Positions 11,770 to 23,673 are shown, numbered from the stretch's first letter. The stretch: DNA of 64,000 bases from Narthecium ossifragum (GCA_963920575.1 OY986971.1:20388492-20452491); one strand, 5' to 3'. Numbers and translations are program-made. Notes: generated from the letters alone by a model not told the origin.

Positions 11770-12354
11770 TGTTTGTAAGAGAGGAAGTGGCGCAGGGTAA
11801 ACGTGGACCTCTCAATGGGAGAGACAACCAAACTCTCTATGGGAGAGATAACCAGATTTCTATAAAGGAAGAAACCAAAAACCCTATTTTTTATTTCATC
11901 ATCAAAACTAAGGTTTACAAACCCTAAGGCCTCCTTTTATAGGATTAAGGAAAACCTTGACCAACTCAAACATGGACTCAAACCCTAATCCAAGCATTAA
12001 ACCCGGAATTCAACATAAAAGAAATCCTACTCAAAATAGGAAAATTGCCATAAATAGAAACCGATAAAACTGCCTAAAAAGGAAAGTTTTCACTAAAACT
12101 GAGATTTAGACCAAAAGGAGACTGAATTTGGCGATTCGACGAGCAGTCATGAAGAGATAAAGATCTCCGATGATAAATGACGGGCTCGTCGAGCCGGTCG
12201 TTTCGACTGGTCGCACGCCCCGATCGGATACCCGGATCAAAAGTTATGGTCATCCAAAGATCTCAGTCGGACGGATGGGGTCCGAATGCGTCCGGATCGC
12301 CTCGGGAGCTGCTCTGGATCGGACTTAGTCAGGTCCACCCTTGGTCCTGCATCA
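11770..12354 (-). mobile_element. 3' LTR (on the minus strand) of a gypsy fragment
   Basis: On the minus strand the LTR begins TGATGCAGGACC directly after the purine-rich AACTAGGGGAGGA, as expected for a polypurine tract. Its last about 320 bases (12036-12354 on the plus strand) are repeated at 14076-14391 with only a few differences. The left limit is placed at TGTTTGTAAGAG by the TG/CA rule and is uncertain by a few tens of bases. Confidence 0.65.
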
Positions 12355-14075
12355 TCCTCCCCTAGTTGGAAAGGACTCGACCTCGAGTCTGAATCATCTA
12401 GAACCCCTCTGTATGGAACCAGATGCTTCACATTGAAGGTGTCTGAAATCTGCAAGTGAGGTGGAAGCCGGACTCGGTAGGCATTATCATTAAACTTTTG
12501 GAGGACTTCACAGGGCCCAATCTTTCTGTCTCCCAGCTTGGAATATTCCCCTGCTGGCAGCCTCTCTTTGGTCAAGACGACCCACACTTCATCCCCGACG
12601 TCGAATGAGACCCGGTGACGGTGCTGATCCGTAGCAATTTTATACCTGGCATTGGTGATCTCCAGTTGGGACTTGACCTGATCCTGGATGGTGTGGAGAT
12701 GCTCGATCAAGTCCTCAGCTCTAACGTTGGTTCGACCAGGCTTGGGAATTGGAACTAGATCCAACACCCCCATAAGATTGGACCCATAGACAATTTCAAA
12801 AGGACTCAGGCCGGTCGAACGATTTTTGGACCGATTGAAGGCGAATTCGGCTTGACTCAAAGCTGCATCCCACATCTTTGGTCGGCTTCCTACGAGGCTC
12901 CTCAGGAGGTTGCCGAGGCTTCTGTTGATGACCTCTGTCTGGCCATCAGTCTGGGGATGATAGGCACTGCTGAAGCTCAATCTGGTACCCAGCTTCTGCC
13001 ACAAACACTTCCAAAAATTGCTCATGAACTTGACGTCGCGATCAGAGGTGATCGACCTGGGAATCCCATGTAACCGCACCACCTCTTGGAAATATAGGTG
13101 AGCGATCCGCACGGCATCCATCGTCTTCCGACAGGCTATAAAATGAGCCATCTTCGAGAACCTGTCGACAATAACAAAGATGGAATCCATACCGCGAGCT
13201 GTACGAGGTAGGCCAAGGAAGAAGTCCATGCTGACGTCGATCCACGGCGCATCAGGGACAGGGAGAGGCAGATAGAGTCCTGCGTTGGTGGCCGATCACC
13301 GAGATAGTTGGCAGATATGGCACTGCTCCACGTATCTGGATACATCCCTGGACAACTTTGGCCAATAATAATCACGAGCCACAAGAGCCAGTGTCTTGTC
13401 TCGCCCAAAGTGACCCTCGCGGTGCAGCTCCTGCAGAATCTGGCCTCGTAAAGAGCAATCAGGCACACAGAGACGAAGTCCCCGGAATAGGAACCCGTCT
13501 TGCAAGCTGAAGTCCGCGCGCTGCCCCTCCTTGACCTCAGCATACACGGTGCCAAAAGAAGGATCATCCGGATAGAGGTCCTTGAAAACCTCAAAACCCA
13601 CGACCTGTGCCTCCAATGTAGTCAGTAGGTTGGCGCGTCGGCTCAGTGCATCAGCAACCCGGTTCTGCATGCCCGCCAGGTGTCGGAGGGAGAAGGTGAA
13701 CTCCTGCAGGTAGGCCACCCACTTTGCGTGTCACCGGTTGAGCTTGTGTTGTCCATGGAGGAATTTGAGAGTCTCATGATCGGTGTGCAACACAAACTCC
13801 CGTTGCACCAGATAGTGCCGCCAATGTTTCAAAGACTGCACAATAGCATAGAATTCCAGATCATAGGTAGAATAGTTTTTGGTGGCACCTGATAGTTTCT
13901 CGTTGAAGTAGGCAACTGGGCGTCCTCCTTGGCTGAGCACCCCGCCGATGCCGACTCCCGATGCATCGCAGTTGACTTCAAAGATCTTCTCGAAATCCGG
14001 CAGTGCTAGAACTGGCGCCTCCGAGATCCTCTGCTTCACCAGTTGAAAGCTCTCTTCCACTTCTTCGGTCCATAG
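12237..14075 (-). pseudogene. gypsy pol fragment: RNase H and integrase
   Basis: Reading from 14075 downwards gives: end of reverse transcriptase ([20 protein letters not shown]), RNase H ([31 protein letters not shown]), the integrase zinc finger (HREGHFGRDK...CHICQLSR) and the integrase core with D-D-E context (DFFLGLPRTARGMDSIFVIV; TSDRDVKF; YHPQTDGQTEVINRSL). The C-terminal part (VKHLVPYRGVLDDSDSRSSP) follows, and the frame ends inside the LTR. Two in-frame TGA codons interrupt it, one at about 13730 where KLNR is followed by HAKW. Everything upstream (gag, protease, most of the reverse transcriptase) is missing because an LTR copy abuts at 14075. The precise gypsy clade cannot be fixed by eye. 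Confidence 0.85.
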
Positions 14076-14391
14076 AAAAATTGCCAAAAATAGAAACCGA
14101 TAAAACTGCCTAAAAAGGAAAGTTTTCACTAAAACTGAGATTTAGACCAAAAGGAGATGAAATTTGGCGATTCGACGAGCAGTCATGGAGAGATCAAATA
14201 TCTCTGATGATAAATGACGGGCTCGTCGAGCCGGTCGTTTCGACTGGTCGCACGCCCCGATCGGATACCCGGATCAAAAGTTATGGCCATTCAAAGATCT
14301 CAGTCGGACGGATGGGGTCCGAATGCGTCCGGATCGCCTCGGGAGCTGCTCTGGATCGGACTCAGTCAGGTCCACCCTTGGTCCTGCATCA
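14076..14391 (-). mobile_element. Partial 5' LTR of the same gypsy fragment
   Basis: Nearly identical to 12036-12354. It ends at the same base as the other LTR (CTGCATCA) but begins abruptly inside the pol reading frame at a point corresponding to the middle of the LTR. This is what an internal deletion joining 5' LTR to pol would leave. TGAAG follows at 14392; a matching duplication on the other side was not found. Confidence 0.75.
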
Positions 14392-15480
14392 TGAAGGGAT
14401 TAACCGATCAATCAATGAAACTACTACTTTGATCTTTTAGTCAACTGGTCAGATTTCCAAACTATCTAGAGTAGTAGGAGTGACAATAATAACTCTACAT
14501 AAAAAGTAGCAATAGCTTTGATTTAGGTGAATCCAAAAAGTCCATTTAGTTTTGATGGACAAGATTTCAAGACTATTTTGATCTCTCTTCATTCTCACAA
14601 CGGTTGACGCACCTCCTCGCGTTTGGCGACCACGCGCTTGCCCTAGGGGCTCTTTGTATTTTTTTTTTTGTTTTATTTTTCAGTGAACGATGTTAAATTG
14701 TTTCTAAAGAATACTAATATTTTAAAACTATGTTGGACCATTACCGTGTTGGCTCATGCTGGTCTGTCTCTGTGTTGGCATGTGTCAAGCCGTGTTCGGC
14801 TGGCATCGAAACAAAAATTTATGGGTCAATGTCGGTGCTGATAATTATAAAACAGTGACAACAAATTTGCTGGACGGGCCAGTCCATTCCATAGCCCCGA
14901 TGATGCCAGCCAATATCAATGCTTAAGCCTAAACTCTAAACTAAAGCATCGAAAAAAAAAAAAGACTAATCAGCTATTTGTTCCATTCCATGGCCACGAA
15001 AATGCCAATATTACCACTCGAGCCAACTAATATGCAACTCTGAGCTGAGCTGAGCTGAGCTGAACTCGAGCCGGGCTCAGCTTGCTCATGATCGGCTCAC
15101 TTACATCCCTACATGCAACTATGCATGTAAATCATTTCAAAGAGAAAACAGAAATACCTGAATCTCACTTCCAAACAATGGGAAAAAAAAAGAAGCCAAT
15201 TATTTACCAGATTTCTTATGCAAATTGCTTCTCGTCTATCCAAATAAACTTTAAACTAAAAATCTAATGCAAAACGTATGGTCGACCATCTACCTAATAC
15301 TTTCTTCCTACAAAAAACAAATCCACAAATTCTAAGACACGGGTGCCCCACCACGATGTATCCACCACCGTCTCTCCCCTCAACTCAACTCAACTCAACT
15401 CAACTCTAAAGACAACATGAAAACCCAACAAAACTTTAAAAAATAAATAGCAAAACCATCCCCTACAAGTCCTCCAACTC
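14392..15480. other. Intergenic, no gene seen
   Basis: AT-rich upstream DNA of the HD-Zip gene. It holds a short GAGCT repeat (15044-15075) and a CTCAA repeat (15376-15405). No coding region, RNA gene or clear transposon end was recognised. Confidence 0.6.
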
Positions 15481-15484
15481 TCCT

Positions 15485-15535
15485 TTCATTTCATTTCCAT
15501 CTCCATTTCCATTTCATTTCATTTCATTTCATCTC
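15485..15535. repeat. ATTTC/ATTCC microsatellite in the HD-Zip leader
   Basis: About nine pentamer or hexamer units of CATTTC with variants, merging into CTCTCT. It lies upstream of the uORF and probably in the promoter or start of the 5' UTR. Confidence 0.8.
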
Positions 15536-15590
15536 TCTCGCTCCCCGTCTCCTCCCCCCCATATAGAGGGATCTCCTCCTCTCCGTGGTG

Positions 15591-15698
15591 ATGGGTTCCG
15601 AAGGAGAGGAGATTGGGTCCCAGGAGAACGACGAGGGGTCCTCTCCTCCTCTCCCCCATCTCCTCCTAACCATGGCCGCCGCCGCTGCCGCTGTGTAG
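15591..15698 (+). promoter_or_regulatory. Upstream ORF of 35 codons in the HD-Zip leader
   Basis: ATG at 15591 opens a frame MGSEGEEIGSQENDEGSS... that ends in an alanine run and TAG (15696-15698), 90 bases before the main ATG. The leader around it is CT-rich. Upstream ORFs that repress translation are known for some HD-Zip I genes, but I cannot say that this peptide is a conserved one. Confidence 0.45.
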
Positions 15699-15788
15699 AA
15701 CAACATAAGCCATCAAGACAAGGGTCCCTCACGTACTTGCTTCGCTTCCTTCTGTCTTTAGATCTAAAGCTCAAGTCTTTGAGCTACC

Positions 15789-16773
15789 ATGAAGAGACCT
15801 TGCGGCGCCGACCCTTTAGAAGGTATCGATTCTATGCTATCTTATCTGGATTGTTATGTTTGTAGATTGGAATCTATGTTTCGATGATGAAAAATTGTTG
15901 CTTGAAGGAGGAGAGGAGGAGAAGTGTGCGTACGGGAGAGGAGGGTTGCAGTTGCCGTCCATCTTGGATGGGTTGGACGACGATGAGTGCGGAGACGAGG
16001 ATCTCTGCGGCGGCGGGGGCGGCGGCGGGGGCGGAGGGGAGAAGAAGCGGCGGCTGAGTGTGGAGCAAGTGCGAGCTCTGGAGAGGAGCTTCGAGGTGGA
16101 GAACAAGCTGGAGCCGGAGCGGAAGATGAGGCTGGCGCAGGATCTCGGGCTCCAGCCCCGCCAGGTCGCCGTCTGGTTCCAGAACCGCCGGGCGCGGTGG
16201 AAGACCAAGCAGCTGGAGCGCGACTATACCGCCCTCCGCACCACCTACGACGCGCTCCAGGTCGACCACGACTCGCTCCGCCGCGACAAGGAGGCCCTCC
16301 TCGGCGAGATCGAGGCGCTGAAGGCGAAGCTCGCCTCCGAGGACTGCTCCTCGTCCATCAAAGAGGAGGAGAACACCAAAACCTCCACGGATGACCCCTC
16401 GCTGGCGGCGGCGGCGGCGGTGACGCTGATCTACAAGGACGGATCATCCGACAGCGGCGACTCGAGCGTAGTTCTCAACGGTGACGACAACAGCCCCTGC
16501 TGGCGAGTGATCCACTCCCCAATCTTCCCACCTCTCCATCACCGTTATCATCCAGATCAAGAACAAGAACCCCGCGACGCCGCCGCCGGGCTGAATTCGT
16601 CGTCGTCACCTTGCTCTCCGTTCGAGTTCAAGGCGCAGAGGGGAATGCTGTGCTACCAGCAGCAACACCCTCCCATGAAGATAGAGGCGGCGGCGGCGAG
16701 CTTCGACGACGAGGAGCCCTGCAGCAGCTTCTTCTCCGACGAGCAGCCTCCCACCCTCTCATGGTGGGGCTGA
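15789..16773 (+). CDS. HD-Zip class I transcription factor
   Basis: A nuclear DNA-binding protein of the HOX4/HOX20/AtHB5-6-16 type; the family binds CAATNATTG sites as dimers and acts in growth and stress or ABA responses. The proposed CDS joins 15789-15822 and 15866-16773 (313 residues). The N-terminus [11 protein letters not shown] is the family's usual MKR start. An acidic stretch and a Gly10 run follow, then the homeodomain at about 70-127 ([20 protein letters not shown]... [12 protein letters not shown]), six leucines at seven-residue spacing (128-163), and a Ser/acidic C-terminus ending [14 protein letters not shown], typical of this subgroup. The 43-bp intron (GTATCG...TTTGTAG) is very short for a plant but restores frame exactly; without it the MKR frame stops after 26 codons. 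The alternative start is the in-frame ATG at 15856, which would lose MKR. No other introns are seen. Confidence 0.9.
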
Positions 16774-17970
16774 TGACGACGAGGGTTCGCCGAAGATCGC
16801 TGCCGGATTGTATGTAGATCGATCGATTTCGAATCTGTACAAAAGTTTTCCTCGGAGTTTGCGGAGAAAAAAAAGAAAAAAGAGGAGAAGAAGAAGAGGA
16901 CCGGAAAAAAAAAAGAGAGAACCAAGGATTGAACCTCTTTGAATTTCGAATAATAATAATTTCTACTTTTAAATAAAAATAAGGGAAAGTAGGATAAATT
17001 AGATGAAATTTTGTTGAAGATGTGAAGAGGTTCACGTGGCTTACCATGGGTGGTGGTGTGACGTCCCTTGCTTGCTCTTTTTTTTCCTTTTTTTTTTTTT
17101 CTTTTTTGTGTTTATGTTGAGTTTAGAGATATTTTAAGGAGGTTATCAGTATTTTACTCAGATATGTCCTTTCGGCATTTTTCACTTCATGCGAAACATA
17201 TTTTACAGTTATTTTTTCCCTTCTTACAGCAGTCAAACATTTTTTCAAGAGCTATTTGGTTGCATGCATCGTGGAACACCGGAGCGCCCGCATTCATTAC
17301 ATAAAATAGAGGCTGAGCCGCTGAGTGGCCAGAAAAGCTCCGGATGCCAGGATCGCATCATATGACCGAATGGCGCAATCCTGCGTCATGCAATGATTGA
17401 TATCTTGCATCGAGCAAACCATACCCATACGTTCATGCGCATCCAAACAGCCCCTGGTCTATTTGTTGGAGAAGAAAAAAAAAAAGGTCTATATTTGGGA
17501 GAGTTCCATCTTGAGGGTGTCTGGGAGTTTATTTCAGCTCGTTTTTAAGCTCTATAGATTTTTGCAAGCGACATGTTTTGCAAGGAAAACATAATAAGAT
17601 TAAAAAATAAAGTAGATTAAATAAGCAAAATTTCTCTCGGTCTTTTTGCTGGAAACACCCTCTGAAAAAAAAGGAAAAGAAAATAGAGTGATGCACTTGT
17701 AGAGAGACAATATAATTTTGTAGTTGATTAACTCTATTTGTAGTACAAAGTACATGCTCGGTTATAACCAGCAACTCGTAAAGGTATCTCTGTAGTACAA
17801 AGTACATTGCTCTGTTTTAACGAGCACGTAACGACACCTTCATGAGATTAGTTAATTAGGACCAGAGAGAGTACCACGAGATGATTTGTTGAGATGTTAA
17901 ATCCAATCATGAGGCGTCCTTGAGATCAGGGCTTCGTTTTGAAGAAATCCTTAACGACACGTTTGGTATG
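16774..17970. other. HD-Zip 3' region and intergenic DNA
   Basis: The first about 250 bases are probably 3' UTR (A-rich, with AATAATAATAATT and AATAAAAATAAG as possible poly(A) signals near 16950-16985). T-rich runs (17085-17108) and intergenic DNA follow. No gene was recognised. Confidence 0.5.
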
Positions 17971-19326
17971 TGTTACCCAGGAGGAAAATATTCGAGTATC
18001 GATCGGCGGACATCCATGGTCGAGACGAATACCTATCCAGCGAGTCATAATTATCATACCCATAATATCGTAATAATTATCATACCCATAATACCGTATG
18101 GGTATGACAGACGGATAAATCATGATCAAGGTTAGTAGAATCATCGCATACGAGACTATTCGAAAACAGAGGCACTTGCCAATAGGGAGACACACGTATT
18201 TAATGTACCTCAGCATCCGAGTTCAAACTACATCATCACGCCATCTTCACATTTATGATGATACGATTCAACAGGGTATTTACCCGAGGCGCCTAGTTGC
18301 CTTATCAATCTGCGACAGATATTGAAGAAGTATTGGACCCGAATGACCTCAAGGAGGGTGTCAAGGCTGATGTGGAGATCTCAAGCTCAAAGTAGTACAT
18401 GAAGCCTCGAGACACAAAAGACCAAAACGACATCGAGGAGAATATCGAGGTCGAGGTGGAGATCTCAAGGGTAAAGTAACACAAGAGGTCTCAAAGCAGT
18501 TGGAGCATGGAACAGTCTAAGGAGTCGAGGCCTTCGAGGATCAAGAGATGGAGTAACCTCGAGGGCGAGGTTTTTTGTAAACACAGGGTCGAGACAACAA
18601 GATAACCATTAATACACTTGCAATCCCACGATCTATGAAACTGATCTCCTAAAGCAAATGCGTGGAAAGCGGAGCAAGAAAATGGAGGAACAGTTATCTC
18701 CGAAAGACACGCAACGATAGGGTAGTGAGAAGCGACCCATGATGGGAACCCACGAGGGATCGTGCGACGCTAGTCGTGGGCGATGGCCATGCGAAGGTGG
18801 CAAACTGGGATATAAAAGCTGTGAAGACGAAGGAAGAAGCCCCTGACACATCCGGATTTTGCTACTATTATTATCTTAACATAGCTACTGTAATCTTCTA
18901 GTTTCTAGCCTCCAGTTTGTAGAACTTTCGTCGGAGTTGTAACCGTCAGTTGCTGTTCAATGGAAGTAAGTAACTAGTTCAATCTATTTTTGTTTACATG
19001 TTTTGTTTCTACCTAGGAGTAGTATCTCTACTTTAGGAGTAGCTCAATTACCTCTTAGAAGTAGCTCAATCAAATCTAGCTAGGAGTAGCGCAGCCTTAC
19101 TTACGAGTAGAGTAATTGTTCCCATAGTCATCTACCTCTCCTCCGGCTACCATTACTCAAAAATCTATAAAAATCCACATTCCATATACTTAAGTTTTAC
19201 ACAAAGTCATCTTAATTGAGGCAAGGCTGAACTCACAAACCCTTTTGATCATTCATGCGGGACGGTTGGCACACCTCACATGCATGGCGACCATGTATCC
19301 ATCTCGGGTATTATTTTTGAGCAACA
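17971..19326 (+). mobile_element. Solo LTR (1356 bp), probably of a Tat-like gypsy element
   Basis: Ends TGTTACCCAGGAGG...TTTTTGAGCAACA, with a TGTT/AACA inverted terminus. It is flanked by GTATG (17966-17970) and ATATG (19327-19331), a target duplication with one mismatch in five. It contains a U3-like duplicated block TAATTATCATACCCATAATA (18047-18100), repeated GTCGAGG/CTCGAGG motifs (18350-18600) and a promoter-like TATAAAAG at 18811-18818. There is no internal region on either side, so it is a solo LTR. The clade call rests on general look only. Confidence 0.65.
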
Positions 19327-20400
19327 ATATGCACAACGAAAGGGGGCGGTGGATTTGGAACGAAAGCACGGATGGAGTTGAGATGGAAATGAAAAGTGGA
19401 ATGAAAATGATGTGATATGTTTAGTTCACACAAAGAATGAGATTATGAATCAAACTTGAATGTGTTTTGTATATAAAAATAAGTGTGAGAATAGAATGGG
19501 ATGAAATATAAGTAACCAAACTACCTTTGGCCCATGTTTAATACGCGAATCCCATATTTATGGTCGAACACTTTTTTTCTTATATCAAGATAAAAATAGT
19601 CGTGTTTTGTTAACCATGAATTTGTTCTTTTCCATGATTTCTCTGAAGTCAAGTACATTAATCCGATAAAAAATCAAATATGATGAGAATCATATTTAAG
19701 CAACTTCTGACGATTGAGGTAACTAAGAGCAAATCAATCTTATAAAAGACAGCGGAGAGAGAATAAGTTTACACCCAGCGAAGGAGAGGCTTTCCAATCA
19801 AGGGCGGAGAACACCCCAGCACGTAATCGAGTTAACAATCGAGCACGGGTCGCCTTCTAACACACACATAATTGAAAAACCGTGCTATTTGTACGGGTAT
19901 CCACTAATACCTATATGTTGTATGAGTTTTTCCCTTATTAACCTTACCTTTCAAGTATCCTAAATATATATAAAAAAATTCTCATGTATTGACCAATTAA
20001 AAGCGTTAGTCACATCTCCATTGGTGAATGTCTTCATCACCGTGTAGCTATCATCATGTCAATATATAACGGCGACGCCCTGTTTGGTTGCTCTATAGAT
20101 GCTACTTATGGACCAGAAAATAGTGTTTTTCTGAGTTATCTAATATCTATTGCTGTTTCTGCCGAGATATAAAGAGCGTCCACATGTGGTGTTTTAAGGA
20201 CCATCGAGAATTGGCTGTCCTAAAAATATCTTCTTCTTGAACAAACAGCTATACGTAAAGAACTTTTCTATCAAAAGTATGTATAAAAATACAAAGTAAA
20301 AAGGGAAATTTGGATTTGTTTTTGGAGTTACTAATTTCACAGGGAAAATCGGTTATAATCACATGTGGCCCCGTGTCACCTCGCACGGCTAATCAATCAC
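19327..20400. other. Intergenic, no gene seen
   Basis: AT-rich DNA without a convincing coding region, RNA gene or transposon terminus. Confidence 0.5.
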
Positions 20401-20482
20401 CCCTTCCCCCCCACCCCACACACACACTCTCTCTCCTCTCCCTCCCTCCCTCCCTCCCTCTATATATATATATATATATATA
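20401..20482. repeat. Compound microsatellite (CA, CT, CCCT, TA)
   Basis: ACACACAC, then CTCTCTCTCC, five CCCT units, and about eleven TA units run together. A second TA run ends at 20684, both followed by ACTAGTGG. Confidence 0.9.
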
Positions 20483-20692
20483 CTAGTGGTGCTCCCTACC
20501 ACCTGGTAGGGTAACCACCCACCTACTACTCCTAACCAACCACCCATCCACTACCTCTAACCAATCACTCAGGGCACATAGGATGCCATGTAGAATGTCA
20601 GGTGCCACATAGGATAAATGAGTGACAATAGGATAATGGAATAACTGCCGTTCTATCATATAAGGATGAATATATATATATATACTAGTGGG

Positions 20693-20892
20693 NNNNNNNN
20701 NNNNNNNNNNNNNNNNNNNNNNNNNNNNNNNNNNNNNNNNNNNNNNNNNNNNNNNNNNNNNNNNNNNNNNNNNNNNNNNNNNNNNNNNNNNNNNNNNNNN
20801 NNNNNNNNNNNNNNNNNNNNNNNNNNNNNNNNNNNNNNNNNNNNNNNNNNNNNNNNNNNNNNNNNNNNNNNNNNNNNNNNNNNNNNNNNNNN
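20693..20892. other. Assembly gap (200 N)
   Basis: Exactly 200 N. It lies between a TA run ending ACTAGTGGG and the inverted repeat array, so the missing DNA is probably more of the array. Translations across it are artefacts. Confidence 0.95.
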
Positions 20893-22175
20893 GTTTCCCA
20901 TGCGTGGTTAGGCGCATTTTTATACGTGGTTACGCGAGTTTCTATGCGTGGTTACCAAGCCTTCCTGCCCAACGTGTTTCCCATGCGTGATTATGCGCGT
21001 TTTTATGTGTGGTTAAGCGAGTTTCTATACGTGATTAGGCGCGTTTCTATGCGTGGTTAAGCGAGTTTCTATGCGTGATTAAGCGTGTTTCTATGCGTGA
21101 AAAGACATTTGAGATTGCTTATGTCTTCTCACACATGCGCAGAAAGTATGCTTATGTGTTTTTATAAGTATTTATCCGATATTTGAGAAACGCGAGTATT
21201 GTTTTCATGCGATATTAACATATTTTCTGCGCGTGTATAGTGATAACCACGTGTGGTAATGTGCATGTCTTTTCACGCATGCGTCGCATTTAATGCGTCA
21301 GAGTATTCTTATGCTATTGGCTAATAAGATGTTGCCACGTTGAGAGGTCATTAATGCCTCTAATACAACTGCATGAAGGCTTGGTAACCACGCATAGAAA
21401 CTCGCTTAACCACGCATAGAAACGCGCATAACCACGCATGGGAAACACGTTGGGCATGAAAGCTTGGTAACCACGCATAGAAACTCGTCTAACCACGCAT
21501 AGAAATTCGTCTAACCACGCATAGTAACTCGCCTAACCACGCATAGAAATTCGTCTAACCACGCATAGTAACTCGCCTAACCACGCATAGAAACACGTCT
21601 AAGCACGCATGGGAAACACGTTGCTTGCCACGTGTAGTGTAATTAATGTCCAGGAAGGCTTGGTAACCACACATAGAAATTTGCGTAACCACGCATAGAA
21701 ACGCGCCTAACCATGCATGGGAAACACGTTGGGCGGAAAGGCTTGGTAACCACACATAGAAACTCGCCTAACCACGCATAGAAACGTGCCTAACCACGCA
21801 TAGGAAACACGTTGGGCAGGAAGGCTTGGTAACCACGCATAGAAACTCACATAACCACGCATAGAAACGCGCTTAACCACGCATGGGAAACAAGTTGAGC
21901 AAGAAGGCTTGGTAACCACGCATAGAAACTCGCCTAACCACGCATAGAAACGCGCCTAACCACGCATGGGAAACACGTTACTTGCCACGCGTAGCGTAAT
22001 TAATGTCCAGGAAGGCTTGGTAACCACGCATAAAAATTTGTTTAACCACACATGGAAACGCGCCTAACCACGCATAGGAAACACGTTGGGCAGGAAAGCT
22101 TGGTAACCACGCATAAAAACTCGTCTAATCAGGCATAGAAACACGCCTAATCACGCATAGAAAGGCGCGTAATTA
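20893..22175. repeat. Inverted (foldback-like) array of 22-bp subrepeats in 83-bp units
   Basis: The right arm (21373-22170) holds eight higher-order units of about 83 bp. Each has GGCTTGGTAACCACGCATAG, two or three copies of the 22-mer TAACCACGCATAGAAACGCGCC, and GGGAAACACGTTGGGC. Two units carry an extra CCACG.GTAG.GTAATTAATGTCC tail, and one has three extra 22-mers. The left arm (20893-21108) is the same array in reverse complement and runs into the gap. The arms meet at a perfect 16-bp inverted pair, ATGCGTGAAAAGACAT (21093-21108) and its complement (21265-21280), around a 156-bp centre. No coding capacity. This is the layout of foldback transposons, but outer ends and a target duplication could not be defined. 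Confidence 0.8.
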
Positions 22176-23515
22176 ATGTCCCTGTGACACCATTCTTCTC
22201 TTGCCGTCGCCGTCGCATTAAATGACATGACATGTCATATGGTTGAGGGGTATAACAATCATTTCATTGGTTGAGAGATATCAACCCGCAAACAAACAAT
22301 GAAAGGGGTTGGAAACGCAAAAAATCATTTTTGAGGGGTGGAACGCAAAAAAAAAATTCTTATTATCTGCTCATTAACTCCCATTATATACTAAAAAAAA
22401 AAAGATTTAGCCAGCCTCCCAACCTCCATCTTGATGACACATGGCCCTTGTTGTACCTACTGCCTAATTGATGAACTCAAATAAAATAATCAGGAATTTT
22501 ATATTTCCAAAAACCTATGGAATAAAATAGCACCCTACACATGGTCTCAAGAATCTCTCTCACAATGAGCCAATGGTATTTAATAAGTTTTTGGAAGGAT
22601 ACAAAGCGTAGGGTGGTCAGATAGGATCCTGTCACTAAAGTATAGAACAATCCCATGATTTCCCTCTTGCTAATAATATAAATTGTCCCCCCTTTTCTAG
22701 TATTCTGATTAGCTGGTGCACTCGTCTTCTTTACTCTTTTCTATCAATCCTCATGTTGTTATATGCAACATTCGTAGGCATAAGCACATGGATGTTCCTT
22801 CTAGGGGTTGGTATTTTATTTCAATTGCAACACAGCTGTTTCCTCTTCTTCATTCTCCTTCTTGTTCTCAAGGGTTAAGATCATATTTTACTCTCTAAAC
22901 ACGTTAAATATCACATTTCTCTCTGAAATATTAATTCTCAAGGATTTACCCTAGCTACAAAATGAGCTTTGAAAATCTCATTTATAGCTATGTAACAAAA
23001 GAAAACCTTTCTAAAATGTACAACCAACAGCTATTTCTCTTCAAAATCAGACTCTTGTTAGATTGAGTAATTCTCAGCATAATAACAAGGCAAATCAAAG
23101 ATACAAACTTAGGAATAGAGATAAAATAGTATATGATTCTAAAAAAACAAATTATTCTGGTTTGCAATTCAGAATGACTTTATTTAAGCGTATCATTGTT
23201 TGACACGTCCCATCAAATCAAACGTGTGCTCGAAATATATAATTTCGTAAATTTTCAAGGACACGTGTAAAAAGCCCTTTTAGTTAATGCACCTCGAAAA
23301 AGAGGTAAACTAAAAAAGTCATCTCAAATTTCTTCGAAAATCAGATAATTATTAAATTTCACACATTGAGTTGAAGTTATCCTCGGATCTAATTAAGCTA
23401 AAATTCCCTATAATTAGTCAAACCTGCTTGCATGGGAAATTAATCCAACATTTTTCTTTGAAACCAAAAAGGTTGTGTGCTTATATTTCAGACTGCTTGA
23501 AGCTAAAATTCTAAA
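22176..23515. other. Intergenic, no gene seen
   Basis: AT-rich. Poly-A runs occur near 22345 and 22395. No coding frame of substance, RNA gene or element end was recognised. Confidence 0.5.
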
Positions 23516-23527
23516 TAAGTTAGGACC

Positions 23528-23673
23528 CTAATTGGGGTACATGCCACGTGGCATGTGCAATGACATGTACTCCAACCGTTGGATTGAATCGGGATGTGTG
23601 CTCGATTCAATTCAACCGTAATGATTTGTGTACATGAATACATCTCATCCCATCCAATGTACACAAATCATTT
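23528..23673. mobile_element. MITE-like hairpin element
   Basis: Carries the palindrome ATGCCACGTGGCAT (23549-23562) and, at its right end, a perfect 15-base inverted pair ATGATTTGTGTACAT / ATGTACACAAATCAT with a short loop. It shares the CACGTGGCATGTG and ATGTACACAAAT words with the elements at 28705, 30104 and about 60005. The limits are approximate. Confidence 0.5.

Noticed and set aside
20483..20990. Open frames across the run of N
   Set aside because: Produced only by translating unknown bases.
21314..21919. Repeated-peptide frames in the foldback array
   Set aside because: Three phases of a 22-bp repeat read through; no start context or conserved protein.
20893..22175. CRISPR-like array (short repeats with spacers)
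   Set aside because: The repeats are contiguous 22-mers without unique spacers, and the genome is a plant.
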